Below, in pieces: positions 48,600 to 61,532 of a stretch of 64,000 nucleotides of DNA (the first letter of the stretch is position 1; every line of letters starts with the position of its first letter). The DNA comes from Sinohyriopsis cumingii (Eukaryota > Mollusca > Bivalvia > Unionida > Unionidae). Under the pieces are notes generated by a model. It saw only the letters and a list, made by a program, of their open reading frames with translations, was not told where the DNA came from and searched no databases. Position numbers and translations under genes: made by a program. The DNA is taken from NCBI GenBank assembly GCA_028554795.2, contig CM068824.1, positions 158,484,289 through 158,548,288 of the forward strand. Direction: 5' to 3'.

Positions 48600-49320
48600 C
48601 CCAATGTTTCATTAAGGTATGTGGTATGAAACTAAATATACTGTACAGAAATTCTGCTTTTCTTACACAACCAACTGTGATCTTAAACTTTGATATTTGG
48701 ACCCAAAATTCAATAGGTGTCTTTCTTACATCAAGAGAAGCTATCCACACACTATGGTAAAGAAACTTAATCTAGAACTAACATTTCTGTGCAAAATTCA
48801 TTTTTGAGTCACTCTGACCATGACCTGATGACCTTTAACCTTTTGACCCCAAAATCAATATATTTCATTATTAGCCAATTGCAAGCCAATCCCAAAGTTT
48901 GGTCAAGGTATACAATCCAGACCTAAATTTACTGTACTGGAATCATTTTGTTTTCTTTCTGTTACAGTGATCTTCACTTGTGACCTTTGGATCCCAAAAC
49001 TTGCATGTTTTATCACCTACCCCAAATATAGACTATCTACATAATGTGGTCAGCATATATAATCCAAATCTAAATATGTTTGTTTGAAACTGTTTATTTG
49101 GAATAGTGACCTTGACCTTGAACCATTTGACCAAAATTTCAACAATCAATATCTGGTATAGGTCTAAAGTTATTGTGTGAAAACCATTTTTGAAGTAATT
49201 TTTTACCTTTAAACCCACCCACCCCATAAGCAGATCTTCCTAACTCAAGTGCAAGCCATCCACAAAGTTTGAGGTATCTGGTCTCAACATAAGAAAACCA
49301 AAATCTGATAGATGGTTGTG
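48600..49320. repeat. Diverged tandem array, about 140-bp units
   Basis: Recurring 'gtgaccttgac', 'ccttttgaccccaaaatcaat', 'gcaagccatccacaaagtttg', 'ggtatacaatccagacctaaat'. Same family as 31489 and 60180. Confidence 0.65.
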
Positions 49321-49654
49321 CTTAGCAGAATCTCACATATGACAAGTAATGGCCACATGAACTAACAACTGAAGTTTTTAAAAAAAATCTCTGGGGCTGG
49401 TGAGGTGGTGGGAGGTTGTCCACAACAGACATTTCTAAGTAAAAACAAAGGGCACAATATGCCAGAATATCAATCACTTGGCATACATTGAACTAGTGAG
49501 ATAATAAAGTACGTTCATTGGCCTGAAAGACACCCATGTCAGCATAAATTCAGACTATCTGGTAAAAACTAGCAGTATTTGACTTGCAGTTTAACAGTGC
49601 ATTTAATCTGAATAACTTAAGCTGACAAGCTTGTGCTTTGATTTGGTTTTTTTT

Positions 49655-49845
49655 TTAATGCTTTACAACACAGCAACACAAGTAGGTTATTTAGTGCCGA
49701 GGAAATTGAAGTGAAATACCTTGCCCAAAGACACATCATGGTAGCTCACTCAGGCTGGTCCAATGGACGAATTAGCACCTGCACCTCTTTGATGATGAAT
49801 CTGGCACAATAACCACTGTGCCACAGTGGCTTCACATGGTGATTT
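49655..49845 (-). mobile_element. Worn tRNA-derived SINE
   Basis: Read on the - strand it starts GTGGCACAGTGGTTATTGTGCC (box A-like) and contains TGTCTTTGGGCAAGGTATTTCACTTC, a conserved SINE body phrase widespread in aquatic animals, ending in AAAAAAAA. Box B is badly degraded. It is unrelated to the SINE family at 26252. Confidence 0.6.
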
Positions 49846-51280
49846 GGAATTTTTTTGTATGAATGTGCAAGGTGTTCATACAAGGCTCTAGCTATCACAT
49901 ATGATCTGACAAAGAAAGGCAGTTTTCAAAAGTTGTTCTTAAGATATCAGTAACATCTAGTCATATTTGATGGGAGATAAGCATCATTGGTGTTCTCCAA
50001 CTGGTTGCCATGGAAGTCATGTTACTAGCACAGCCATCCTGCACATAACCCAAATACAGCATGTGAGAAACAAACATAGCAGGTTCAACCAAACTGGCTA
50101 CTCCATTCTGAGAAACAAGTTGAAAAAAGATTTTTCACAATTTTACTGCTGAAGTCACACCACTGATAAGAGCCGTGTTGGACATAATTTTTTATAGACA
50201 ATGTCTTATGAAACAATCCCACCAGGTTTGACTGAAATTAGCTAGGCTGTGCTACAGAAAAAGTCAAATACAGGTCCTGCACTGGGTTGCTAAGGAAAAA
50301 TCTTTGAAAATGGGCTAAAAATACTGTAGGGGAGAAGAACCTAATTCAAATGTAAACTGCAGAGTGTTCACAGGAGTCATAGGTCCCAACACAAAAATGA
50401 GAAAATCTGAGAAAATACTAAGCAAAACATGAGTTTGCAGTCTCAAAGTGGTCAATAACACACATTTTGTGCCAAGCTTTCTGACTGGCAGAACTTATCC
50501 CATTTTGATATCTTCTCATTTATCATCCAATCATCAAGTAAAACACAAATCTAGTACAGTCCAAACTGTCTTCAGCAGCCACATGAGTAAAGACCAAGTA
50601 ATATATAAATACACCTTACCTTTGAATGCAGGCTGAACTGTTAAACTTGGTTTTTGAACAAATATTGTACACCAATTCCTATTATTATATTATTATTATT
50701 ATTATTGGTACATGTATTGTAATTACTGTTTTCTGCTGTCATTATTACTTTAATGGATTTTATTTTTTTAAAAGCTTCAATCTATATTTTTCAAATTTTT
50801 AGGAATAAAAAAATCTGTGGCAATTTTTCAGGCATTTGGCTTAATTTCCTAAAAATTCACTGTAAAATTTACAATGAAAAAGATTGGAGTGGAAGAGGGT
50901 TACATTCATATATTTCTTAATGATTTCTCTGTTTTTTTATATAGTATGTTTTTGCTGATATACACATACAGTATGCAGTAAGGTGGTTGCTAACTCAGCT
51001 GCTTGTGTTGGAGTATGCTGTCTCAGAAGCAAAAGACCTTGGCGAAACATAAAGTGTCAATCCACTGACTGACAGGTCACACTTGTTTATTTTTACTTAG
51101 TACTATGTTCATACAGAATTTGGCATAGCATTCCTTGAAATTCTGAATCAACAAAATATCTAATAAAATTTGTATTAAAGTGAGCAACCTACTGACTAAA
51201 TGTCATTAAAATTTTCATCCCAAATATGGATGCATATGTAACGAAGATCTGTCATGTACATTATAACATTTTGACCACCC

Positions 51281-51617
51281 ATTCATTTTAATTGGACAAG
51301 AAAGCATTTGTGTACGAGAATTTATGCCGACTTTTCATTCATTTTAATTGGACAAGAAAGCATTTGTGTAAGAGAATTTATGCAGACTTTTCATTCATTT
51401 TAATTGGACAAGAAAGCTTTTGTGTAAGAGAATTTATGCAGACTTTTCATTCATCTTAATTGGACAAGAAAGCATTTGTGTAAGAGAATTTATGCTGACT
51501 TTTCATTCATTTTAATTGGACAAGAAAGCATTTGTGTAAGAGAATTTATGCCGACTTTTCATTCATTTTAATTGGACAAGAAAGCATTTGTATAAGAGAA
51601 TTTATGCAGACTTTTCC
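51281..51617. repeat. 56-bp minisatellite, 6 copies
   Basis: The unit begins attcattttaattggacaag and contains aaagcatttgtgtaagagaa and tttatgcagactttt. Units differ at only a few positions. Confidence 0.95.
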
Positions 51618-53004
51618 ATACTACAATCATCCTAATGATTCAGTGCCATTTTAATTACTTTACAGACAACAAATTAGTGGTTTTAACTTTACACATTATC
51701 AACATGAACAGGATCCCCAAATTATCATCATGCAATAAACACCGATAAAAACTGCTCAATAGTAAAACTGGTTCCTTAATTATCTTTTCGAATGAAACAA
51801 CGCATTCAAAAAAGTATTGGGGGTATAACAGCAACAATTTACCTTGTAAATTTACAAGAATTTTATAAGTAATGCTATGATTTAATTAAAATTGTTAATA
51901 AATACAATAGAGATTATCCAGCTGTAAGTTACATGGGTAGACGGACTTGATTAAGGTAAATATAAGTGATATAAGACAGGTTTATCAATTCACATGACAA
52001 GTCTTTACCTAAATCATGTCTTCCTTATGAAAATGAATGCCTAATTTGCACACACAGAGTGGTTGATACAGTCAAGTGGCGACTCAAAAGAGTAAGAAAC
52101 CATTGTTGGGTTCGGAAACATCTGGCAACGTTAGACTGTACACATGAAGGGGATTTTAGTATAAACTGATAATTTTTAAGCTTTCACTTTGGACAGAATC
52201 TACAAATTTATCAAGCCTGCACAGTCCAAAACTGTAGATTCAAATAGAAATAGTATTTGTTTTTAAATAAACATTTTTATCTGGTTAGACTTTTCATTGC
52301 ATAATGCCTCTGTTAAACTATAGTGTTCAAACAAAGAATATGCTATTTGCTAGAAGTATTTATGTTTTCCCAAATACATGGATGGTGTGACAAATACAAC
52401 AGTGACAGGCCTATGTGACGACACTCTGAATGCTGCTAAGCAAGCAACATTATCACTATGGGAGCCACTGTCAACATGATGGAAGCTACACTACTGCTAA
52501 TAGAGCCACCCATAACAATATACTGACAGAGCATGTTGCAACAAAAATTCCCCCACAGTTTGACTGAAATTTTCTCAGTCATTCCATAGAAGAAGTCATA
52601 CAAAGGTTTCCCACCCTGTCTGCTGAGTAAAATGTATTATGAGTGGTGGGGAGAGGGGGACAGGAAGGTGAGGGGGAAGGGCACCCAGGACAAAATATTG
52701 ATACAGCACATTCCAGCAAATATTCTTTCCAAGTCAGATTGAAACCGGCTAAGAAAATTTGTTTTCTTCTTCGAATATGTTCCCCAATCACATTAACGTT
52801 AGGAAAATAGGTGATAGGGAATATTGAGAATCCTACCTTGGTTAACCTCTGAGAGAAGATTGGATTTCTCACTATAAAGGTTCAACCAATCTCTTCACCT
52901 ACAAGCAGGACAACCAGAAGCGATGTTTAAAGTCTGGGCAGGAGAAATAACAAGATCTGCTTACTACATAAAATTTCCAAGCAAATCCAGCAAAAGCTGT
53001 ACAG

Positions 53005-53215
53005 GGTGCCTGTCTGGAGGTTGTGCTGACATCAAACTGGTCTTGTGGACACTTGTGCGACTGAGACTGGGTCTACGAGATCCAATTTGTTGCTGTAGAG
53101 TCAAGTCTTGTAGAGAACCTCAAGGTAGATTAGTTCTGTTTTATAACTAATTGAGTTACCCTCATTAAATAAAGTGTTGATGATGATGATGATTATTATT
53201 ATTATTATTATTATA
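53005..53215 (+). mobile_element. Short insertion with LINE-like tail inside DIRS copy 2
   Basis: Alignment by eye to copy 1 is interrupted between about 53003 and 53214. The extra about 210 bp ends 'accctcattaaataaagtg' followed by (TGA)n(ATT)n, the tail of a target-primed retroelement. Too little is left to name the family. Confidence 0.45.
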
Positions 53216-56200
53216 GATAAAACTTGGGAAATTTAACTGTGCATGCCAACCAACTGCCTCGACAAAATCTTCATGAGTCTATTCTGTTCTAACGATATGT
53301 CAGAATATACCATGTGTATTACCCACTACAACCATGATGAGAGGGCTTGAGGGATTATATGTCCTCTTTCCCAGGTTTAACTGGGAGAAAAAGGCATCTT
53401 CGAGCTCCATAAACTGGTTCAGTCTGCTTCAGATCAAGTCCCTGCAAATGTACAGGTCCTATCTGAAAGCCTCTTGGGTAATGTGAATTTAGGAGAGAGG
53501 TCATATGATGATTTCTAATGCCCACTGAGGGCAAGCAATTCTTGGCAATAAAATCAGGTTGCATCATAAGGACTGCAAAGCCATCTGAGTGAAACTGAGG
53601 GTAAGCTGGGTCAACAGAAAGGACATGTAATTCATTGCATGCTGAAGCAAACACAATCAGGAAAAAAATATTGTATGTATTGTGCTTCAGCGATATCCTG
53701 GCCAAAGGCTTGAATTTGTTTGAATTCAGTCAATTCAGAATCCAGAACAGATTCCACTATAGGAAACAATGTAACTGATGCAAGTCAAAGTTGGACAACA
53801 AGTCATATGACTAAGATCCTCCCTGCCACGACGATGGAACATGTCATTAATAGTAATCAGAGTCTACTTTTTCTCCTCGAACATGCACAGAAAAAAAGAC
53901 ACTGGCTTATGGTACTGAGACACTCAAAGTAACAATGCTTCTGACTTTGCAGCAGTCCCTGAAAATGTGCCACTTCCCCTTTTAAGCCTTAAATGAGGAG
54001 GGCCTTCTAGCTTGTGCAGTCCTTTCCATGACTGAAGAGTTGAACTGTTTCTGCTGCAAGACTCTACAGCCAAGAGATACAAATGAAGAAGATGGTCCAG
54101 GCAAGGATGGATCATGTGGGTAAGAGACTGTTTGAGAAGATTTGGCCTGGCTGGGTTATTCCTGGATTGATCCAGGATTTGTCCTGGCAGAGAGGGGCAA
54201 TTAGAATCATTTTTCACTTCTGGCCCCTCAATTCCTCTATGGTGGCATGGATAGGCAAAGGTTCACAAACTATCCCATTTGAGAGAAAGAGTGTTGATGG
54301 ACCAAGCCTTGGAATCCAGTATTGCCCGGAAACAAAGGTGGACAGTTTGTGATTCCACCTGGTTGTAAAAAGATCAATGATTGGATTCCCTCATAGCTGG
54401 CAAATCTGATGAAAGACTGACGGATGGAGGGACCATTCTGTATGGAGAATCTGTTCCCTCCTTGAAAGAGAATCAGCCAAGACAATGTGTCTGCTAGAAA
54501 TATGTCTGTTTACATTATGTTGTGCGCACCAGTGTTGGAATACCCAGAACTCAATGTAGAATTGGGTTGATTTGGCACCACCCTGTTTGAGGAGGTATAT
54601 CATCACTGCCGAGTTGTCTGACATGATGATCAGCATCTTGTTCTGGAGATGGTTTCTCCAAAAAAGAAAGGTTTTGATGACAGCTTTCATCTCCAAGAGA
54701 CTGATGTGGAGATGTGTGAACTCTGGACCTCACTGGTCACTGATAGTGTTAAAGTCCAGTAACAGATGGATTCCTTAACCACAGGTGCTTGAGTTTGCAT
54801 GCATGGTCACATTCTTAGTTGCACCACTGGTCCAGGAATGATACTATCTCACTCATTACACTGATCCTGTAATCAAGCAGCATGGAAGAGGGATGCCCCT
54901 GAGATAGTAAGGTCATCTGCAAAGAGCTCATGTAGAGGCAACTCTGTGGGATAAGATTTGTTGCTACATAAAACTACCAGAGGAGTTGCAGAAAATCCCT
55001 GGTTGTAAACCACTTAGTGTTGGAAATGGACTCAATGAGGATGATGATTCAGACCACCTGAAGTAGGAAGACATACCAGGTTGAAGTGGGTGAGAAAATC
55101 AATACCCAGATGGATGAACTGATGGGATGGACAAAGGTGGGACTTCCCAATTAATCAGAACATCTGGACAATGTAAAATGGAAATGAAATCATTCTTTCT
55201 TTTAATCAGAATGAAATCAATCATCTGTTCTGGAGGATGTAATCCAAATTTGCCACCATGGAAATAGATGAAGTCATATGGAACATGGATATGATACAGT
55301 GGTGTAGTTTCATCATGGTGCATGGACTGAGGGCATGAAACTAACAACAATTTCCTCAGTATGTAAACCACAGAAAGTTCCATCAGGGTTGATGGACAGA
55401 AACATGAAAACATGCATCTGTCAGATTAATTCGTTCAGATGGATGGAGGGGCAGACTGGTCATCCCATCTCCAGCTTGAATGCCATTGGCTGTCCTAGCC
55501 AGAAAAGGCTTGGTTGAAAACTCTAGAGATTGTGGATTCCAAACAATCCCCACAGCATCTTGATAAGCATCCAGATCTCTTGCTACAAAAGTGTGTCCTT
55601 TACTGAGTCTGATGGTACTTCCATCAAGAATGGAGGACAAATTGGGAGGACGGGTGGCAAAATTATAAACAAAGCACCTCTGAGACAATGTGGATTGCCC
55701 ACTCACTTGGTGTAAAGAGATTAATCAATGCTGTTTTGGAAAAACAAGAGTCAGACACCTACCAGATAGTTGTCTCTGGGTGGTCAGGGACATGGGTCAA
55801 TGGTGAGAGAGGGGAGGCATAGGGGTAGAGAAACTTTGTTTCCTATCCCCTCAATACAACTGCCTCCATAACTGATTAGCAGACTGACTTCATGTATAGG
55901 ATTGGGATCACTGCTAGCTTTAGGGCTGCGTTTTGAATGATCCCATATCTCCTTATCTCTGGTCATCATGTCATTGAGGGTGAATTGAAGATGATGTATA
56001 AGGTTATGGTTGCTGTGCAATGAAATGGAGGGGCAGTTCTTGGACTGCCTGCCTCTGAAAATCCTCTATCTTGCCAATGAACAGCACAGGCAATCCAAAT
56101 GGAGGTTTGCAGGGTCACAGCAGGATGTGCATTGCCGGTTCTGTCTGCAAGCCTGAAATGCCAATTCTAATAATGAAGATGTGGCCACTATATTGCAAAT

Positions 56201-56502
56201 AGGCTTCAAAGTGGTATGCAGAATGTCTTCATCCAATGTATACAAGCTGGCGAAGTAAGACTGACCACAGTGTAGTTTCTGTCTAATGCCGAAGATCTGT
56301 GAATGCAGCAGATAAGGTCTTACACCAGCAAGATTTCAAAGAATGCTGAAAGCCGACTCTCAGAAAAGGAAAAAACTTTGTATTTGCCTAAGTCACTGGT
56401 CTTGGCAGATAGACTCTCAGCAATATCATACAGTTCCTGACTGCAAGGAAGATGGAAGGAAAGGCAGCAATATCATACATTTCCTGACTGCAAGGAAGAT
56501 GG

Positions 56503-56820
56503 ATGTGATGTGATATTGATTTTTAACGTAGCTTTAACAATTTTTCAGTCATATCGCTACGATGTCTGCAATGTGGCAGTTTATAGTGATGTCTAGCACT
56601 GGGGCATCATGCCGCAGACATGTAGCATGATGTCCCACCCAGTCACATTATCCTGACACCAGACCGACCAGTCCTAACACTAACCTCTTAATGCTGAACG
56701 CCAAGCAAGGCAGCTGCTAGTACCATTTTTTAAGTCTCTGGTATGACTCGGCTGGGGATTGAACCCCACGACCTCCCTCATCCAAGGCGGATGCTCTAAC
56801 CACTAGGCCACCGGAGTGGT
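56503..56820 (-). mobile_element. tRNA-headed SINE inside DIRS copy 2
   Basis: On the - strand it begins GGTGGCCTAGTGGTTAGAGC (box A) and has GGGGTTCAATCCC (box B). The tRNA-like head is followed by about 240 bp of unique body. It is flanked by a perfect 13-bp repeat, GCAAGGAAGATGG, at 56490-56502 and 56821-56833. That flank belongs to a locally repeated DIRS segment (also near 56432), so the target duplication is likely rather than certain. It is a different SINE family from those at 4594 and 26252. Confidence 0.8.
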
Positions 56821-57489
56821 GCAAGGAAGATGGAAGGAAAGGCAGCAATATCATACAGTTCCTTACTGCAAGGAAGATGGAAGGAAAGGCTGATTTCCTA
56901 TTCATCAAAGAAGACTGAGGTCTTGACTATGCATGCTAGTGTAGAATGGGGGTGTGGGGGTGGCAGACATTCTGAGGTTGGCAACACCCCATAAATTCTA
57001 TTGCCACCGTAAAACTATACTCAGTCTGCTCCATGGTGGGATCTGATCATGAACCATCATCAGGTTTATCCCCACACTCAGTGTGCTGGTTGGCCTGGTC
57101 AGTATCAAGATCCATACCTAGATAATACATTCCTGAAGGCACAGAGAAGGCCTGGCCAATGTCTCTAAGACTGTCACGGTAGTGTCCAACAATGAGTATA
57201 TGGCTCTCAGGAAGATGATGTTGTTGAATCAGTATGAATGGCTTGTCAAAAACAAACAGCCAGTGTTGGGGGTACTGACAGCAGTGTCAATGGCTGTGCT
57301 GCTGGAGTAATGGTAATGTTAGGCAGAGAGATGGATGTATCCAAAAAATCCCAAGTAATGTCAATGTTCCATGCCTCAACTTGACAAGGCATAGGACAAT
57401 ATTTAACAATATCCATGCAGTCACTGAACAGTATGGATCGAGAGCTTAATTTCTGGACAGTACAGTAGCAGCTGATATGGCATCAAACT

Positions 57490-58240
57490 AGGGTGCAGAT
57501 AAATGTTATGGATCAAGTGCTGGATGGCTGGACAGTATGGTCAGTAGATGATCTGGCATCAAAACAGGTGTGGCTAGGGAGTAAGGATCAAGAGCTGGAT
57601 GGCTGGATGGTATGGTCAGTAGATGATCTGGCATCGAAACAGGTATGGCTAGGGAGTAAGGTTCAAGAGCTAGATGGCTGGATGGTATGGTCAGTAGATG
57701 ATCTGGCATCAAAACAAGTGTGGCTAAAGAGCAAGGATCAAGAGCTGGATGGCTGGATGGTATGGTCAGTAGATGATCTGGCATCAAAACAGGTGTGGCT
57801 AGAGAGTATGGATCAAGAGCTGGATGGCTGGACAGTATGGTCAGTTGATGATCTGGCATCAAAACAGGTGTGGCTAGAGAGTATGGATCAAGAGCTGGAT
57901 GGCTGGACGGTATGGTCAGTAGACGATCTGTCATCAAAACAGGTGTGCCTAGAGAGTATGGATCAAGAGCTGGATGGCTGGACAGTATGGTCAGTTGATG
58001 ATCTGGCATCAAAACAGGTGTGGCTAGAGAGTATGGATCAAGAGCTGGATGGCTGGACAGTATGGTCAGTTGATGATCTGGCATCAAAACAGGTGTGGCT
58101 AGAGAGTATGGATCAAGAGCTGGATGGCTGGACGGTATGGTCAGTTGATGATCTGGCATCAAAACAGGTGTGGCTAGAGAGTATGGATCAAGAGCTGGAT
58201 GGCTGGATGGTACACTCAGCAACTGAGACGGCATCAAAAC
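57490..58240. repeat. 75-bp minisatellite in the gag part of DIRS copy 2, about 10 copies
   Basis: Unit: gatcaagagctggatggctg, gacagtatggtcagttgatg, atctggcatcaaaacaggtg, tggctagagagtatg. 75 bp is exactly 25 codons, which keeps frames of about 250 residues open on both strands; both are by-products of the period. Copy 1 has only a few short, imperfect repeats at the corresponding place (44560-44790). Confidence 0.93.
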
Positions 58241-59230
58241 TGATGTGCTGCTAGACAGCACAGCTCATTCAAATCATTTATAAACCCTATATGCCTGATC
58301 TTACAAGTCCAAAGACCATGCTCAGACATGAGGGGTGACTTATGCAACCTGGGCTGCCTAATGATTTGGTGGAATCTCTGCCAAAGTATCAAAATTCTTG
58401 ACTAAAACAATGATGGAAGGCATGAAAATGGTAATTCACATCATTTGTGAACCCCTTGTGCCAGAAGACTTGCATGCCTAAAGGCTATGCTCAGACATGC
58501 AGGGGACTTGCACATCCCAGCTGACTAGAACAGGGTGGAAACTTCCCCAAAGTATCGAAATTCTCCAAACGTAATGGTGTCCCCCCATACCAAGGCTGGT
58601 CAAAGATTAAGCATAATGGGATTGTTCAAAACATCAGTACTCTTGGTTCTTTGATCTTCCATGTCTCTCTGTTTCTTGCAATTTTCCTTAGAAATGTTAA
58701 CCATAATGTATTCTCAAACCAACTGGCGCACATACATTATGTAGGCAACAATTTACACTTCAAATATACAAGACACGAGTCATAAGATTTTTCACTGGCT
58801 TGCATTGTTGCATTTATCTTACATGTTCATCATCGCTGATTATGAAACCACAAAGTTAGAAAAGAAACAATAAAGGATTGCATAGGTAACTGTAATACAA
58901 ATGCCAGAGACACCCACTATATTGTGATAAAATAACTGTGTGCACAAACATGAACTTTAACAGGTTTTATTACAATGATGATTCGTAAAGCCAAGTGGTT
59001 AGACGATGCAGAAACTAATTCTACCTAGGTGAACAAATTCACATACTTATGGTCAAACTTAAAAAAATAATGAATAAAATAATCCTAAATACATCTGAAA
59101 ATTACAAAACCCTCAATGGATGGGATGAAAAGTAGCACAAGTTAAGTGAACAATGTTGTCAATTCACAACCAAAAGCTTAAAACTCGCGTCAGTTATAGG
59201 TGGCAAGGGAGGTAATGGGCTAGAGTTATT

Positions 59231-60170
59231 AAAATGAGATATGGACACAGTCTTCTTTACATGTTATTTGCATGAAATACCAAGTAAGTATCATTCCTGA
59301 TGGTAATGTTCTCTTCTTTGATGCCTCCAAACACACTAAAACAGCAGTCTAAATTTAAAATTGTGAGCCCATCCAACATTATAGTCATCAGTCTTTTCTA
59401 AATTTCTGATTTCAAACAATTTCTTGAAGCTGTAATATTTTTGTTTCCTGTTTCTGCCATTTTGGAATCCAATTCTTATTTGGAAGTTTCACTTTCTGCC
59501 TGCATTTTTGAGGTTTTACTGGCTTGATCAGTAGGGTCATCATATCTGTGGTCATTTTTATCACTTTTACAATAGGAGTGTGATACTGAGCTAATGATAA
59601 ATCAGTTATCTAATATCATATTGCCTCCTAGCAACACTTTGCTGCCTTACAAATGATAAATGGCACTCTATTCAAGGCTTATCATGTGACTGAAGTATAC
59701 GCTTAGGAAAACTGCAGAGACTACACATTTTTCTTTTAGTCGAAAATGTGAAAATGTTAATAAAACGGGTTTGGAAGTCATTTCACCCTCTTCAATTTGT
59801 TTTATATTTTCATTGAGACTATTACAGTTTGGTAATGTGTCCTGATTCCTAACCTCTCAACGAAGAAATATTATGGGATATATAATTATTTATAAGTAAT
59901 AAGTTTATGATTATTGCTGGACGATTCCAAGTTTTGACATTTATGGGATTAGGACAATGCGAAAATTCAGACAGTTCAAGCACAGTGTCCAGTGCAAGTC
60001 AAAATGGCTGCTTGATGTATTTTGTTTTTTGCATAAAACAAGCAAAAGACATTTGGACATTAAATGGTTGTTGGTGCATTTGTATCGTAATAAAGGTAAA
60101 ATATATGCAACTTATTCATTTTCTTGTGCCACTTTGTATTCAATTTCTTTACTGGAGACTGGACTTCACA
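59231..60170. other. Intronic sequence, nothing recognised
   Basis: AT-rich; short frames at 59907-60274 overlap in two registers and have no known domain. Confidence 0.4.
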
Positions 60171-60179
60171 TCTATTTGT

Positions 60180-61330
60180 GCAAGCCCCACAAGGGTGCAT
60201 CCAGGCTGAAACACAGTCAAGGTATGTGGTACAGAACTAAACTCAACGTGTGGCATCTATTATTTTCTTGTTAGACTTACATGACTGTGACCTCTGACCT
60301 TTAGAAATCCAAAATCATTAAGTTTTGTATTATCCTAAGAGCAAACCATCCACAAAGTTTAGTCAAAGAACTTACTTATAAACAAACATAACTCTGCAAA
60401 GCCAATTTTTCTCTGAGCCACAATAACCTTGATTTCTTACCTTTATACCTCAAAGCCAATAGGTCTCTTCATACCTCAAATGGAAGCCCAACACACACTT
60501 TGGTTATGGCACATTATCTAGAACTAAACTTATTATGCAAAAACCATTTTTCATATTTCAGTCACTTACCTTGACATATGACCTTTTCACATTAAAATCA
60601 ATAAGATTCTTGCTTAACTAACATGTACGTCATCCACAAATTATGCTTAAGGTAAATGGTCGAGAACTTAAATTTCTGTGCAGAAATCATTTTTCTTCTG
60701 TCAGTGACCTTTTGACCCAAAACTGAAAGGCTTCTTCCTTTCCCAAGTGCATGCCATCCACAATGTGTTTCCAGGCCCTCGAAGTAGAACTGATCTTACA
60801 GTGCTGAAGCCATTTGCTTTCTTCCAGTGCCAGTGACCCTGACCTCTGTCCTTATGACCCACAAATTAATAGGTTTCTTCCTTACTCCAAGTGCAAGTCA
60901 TTAACAAAGTTTGGTAAATGCAGATGGTGTGAACTACAGTTACCGTTCAGAATTTTTTCTTTTCTTGATCTTGACATTTTTACCCCCAAATCAATAACCT
61001 TCTTCTTTATCCCACTTCCAAGCCATCTACAAAGTTTGGTACATATATATATCTAATGAAGACCTCAAGTCTTTATCCCACTTCCAAGCCATCTACAAAG
61101 TTTGGTACATATATATATCTAATGAAGACCTCAAGTCTTTGGTAACAAACTGATGAACAATGGATGGACAACATCATTCTGGATAAAAAGTCAAAAACAA
61201 GTTTTCCACTTTGGTTGCTATGGAAGCCAAAACAGTCACAATCCTGGACAGAATGTTGGTAGAGCATCTCCAAAGGAACATTCCAACCATGTCAGACTTA
61301 AACTTGACCTGCAGCTTTTGAGAAGTTGAA
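60180..61330. repeat. Diverged tandem array, about 130-150-bp units
   Basis: 'catccacaaagtttggt' or a close variant recurs near 60350, 60630, 60755, 60905, 61030 and 61095, with 'gacctttgacc' and 'tcaataggtttcttcc' between. A recent exact duplication of 66 bp (61005-61070 and 61071-61136) lies near its right end; the last part (61190-61310) belongs to the 'gctatggaagccaaaac' family. Confidence 0.7.
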
Positions 61331-61532
61331 GATATCAATGTGGACAGACATATACATTGGATAATGCAAGCTCAACACAATGCCACATTGCAAAACTAAC
61401 CAAAAGTAAAACTCATCCAATTATAGGGAGTGGGATACAAAGTTACATGTTAGGTTTTACTTGTCAGCACATATGGATGGCAATTTTTAAATTGTCTGAA
61501 AGTAGGAAGATCACGTATCACAAATGCTCTAC

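Larger units (their letters stand above)
52753..59230 (-). mobile_element. DIRS-type retrotransposon, copy 2 (decayed)
   Basis: About 6.5 kb related to copy 1 over its whole length and in the same orientation. It begins at the second half of the internal complementary region (52754 on) and so lacks the left terminal repeat. The right terminal repeat survives as a remnant at 59172-59230 (aaaagcttaaaactcgcgtc, ggtggcaagggaggtaatgg). Recognisable parts are the recombinase (53705-53355, ASACNELHVLS: the catalytic Arg is gone), RNase H (54696-54391, MSDNSAVMIYLLKQGG) and RT pieces near 55100-55700, then gag-related sequence to about 58800. It is broken by many frameshifts, a short LINE-like tail, a SINE, local duplications and a 75-bp minisatellite. 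It is much older than copy 1. Confidence 0.85.
39277..61532 (-). other. Intron of the pseudokinase gene, 22.3 kb
   Basis: Starts GTAGAG at 61532 and ends TTTTAG at 39277; it splits a Ser codon after its second base. Phases on both sides agree, so direct joining is possible, although a further exon cannot be excluded. It carries two DIRS elements in the same orientation as the gene, a LINE fragment, a SINE, four or more minisatellites and several diverged arrays. 50290-51240 and 51620-52430 show nothing recognisable besides a short ATT run at about 50680-50706. Confidence 0.7.

Noticed and set aside
56729..56815. Possible independent tRNA gene on the - strand
   Set aside because: Boxes A and B are good, but the sequence continues into a SINE body and is flanked by 13-bp duplicates, so it is a SINE head.
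57493..58261. 253- and 251-codon frames on opposite strands
   Set aside because: Produced by a 75-bp repeat within a dead DIRS element.
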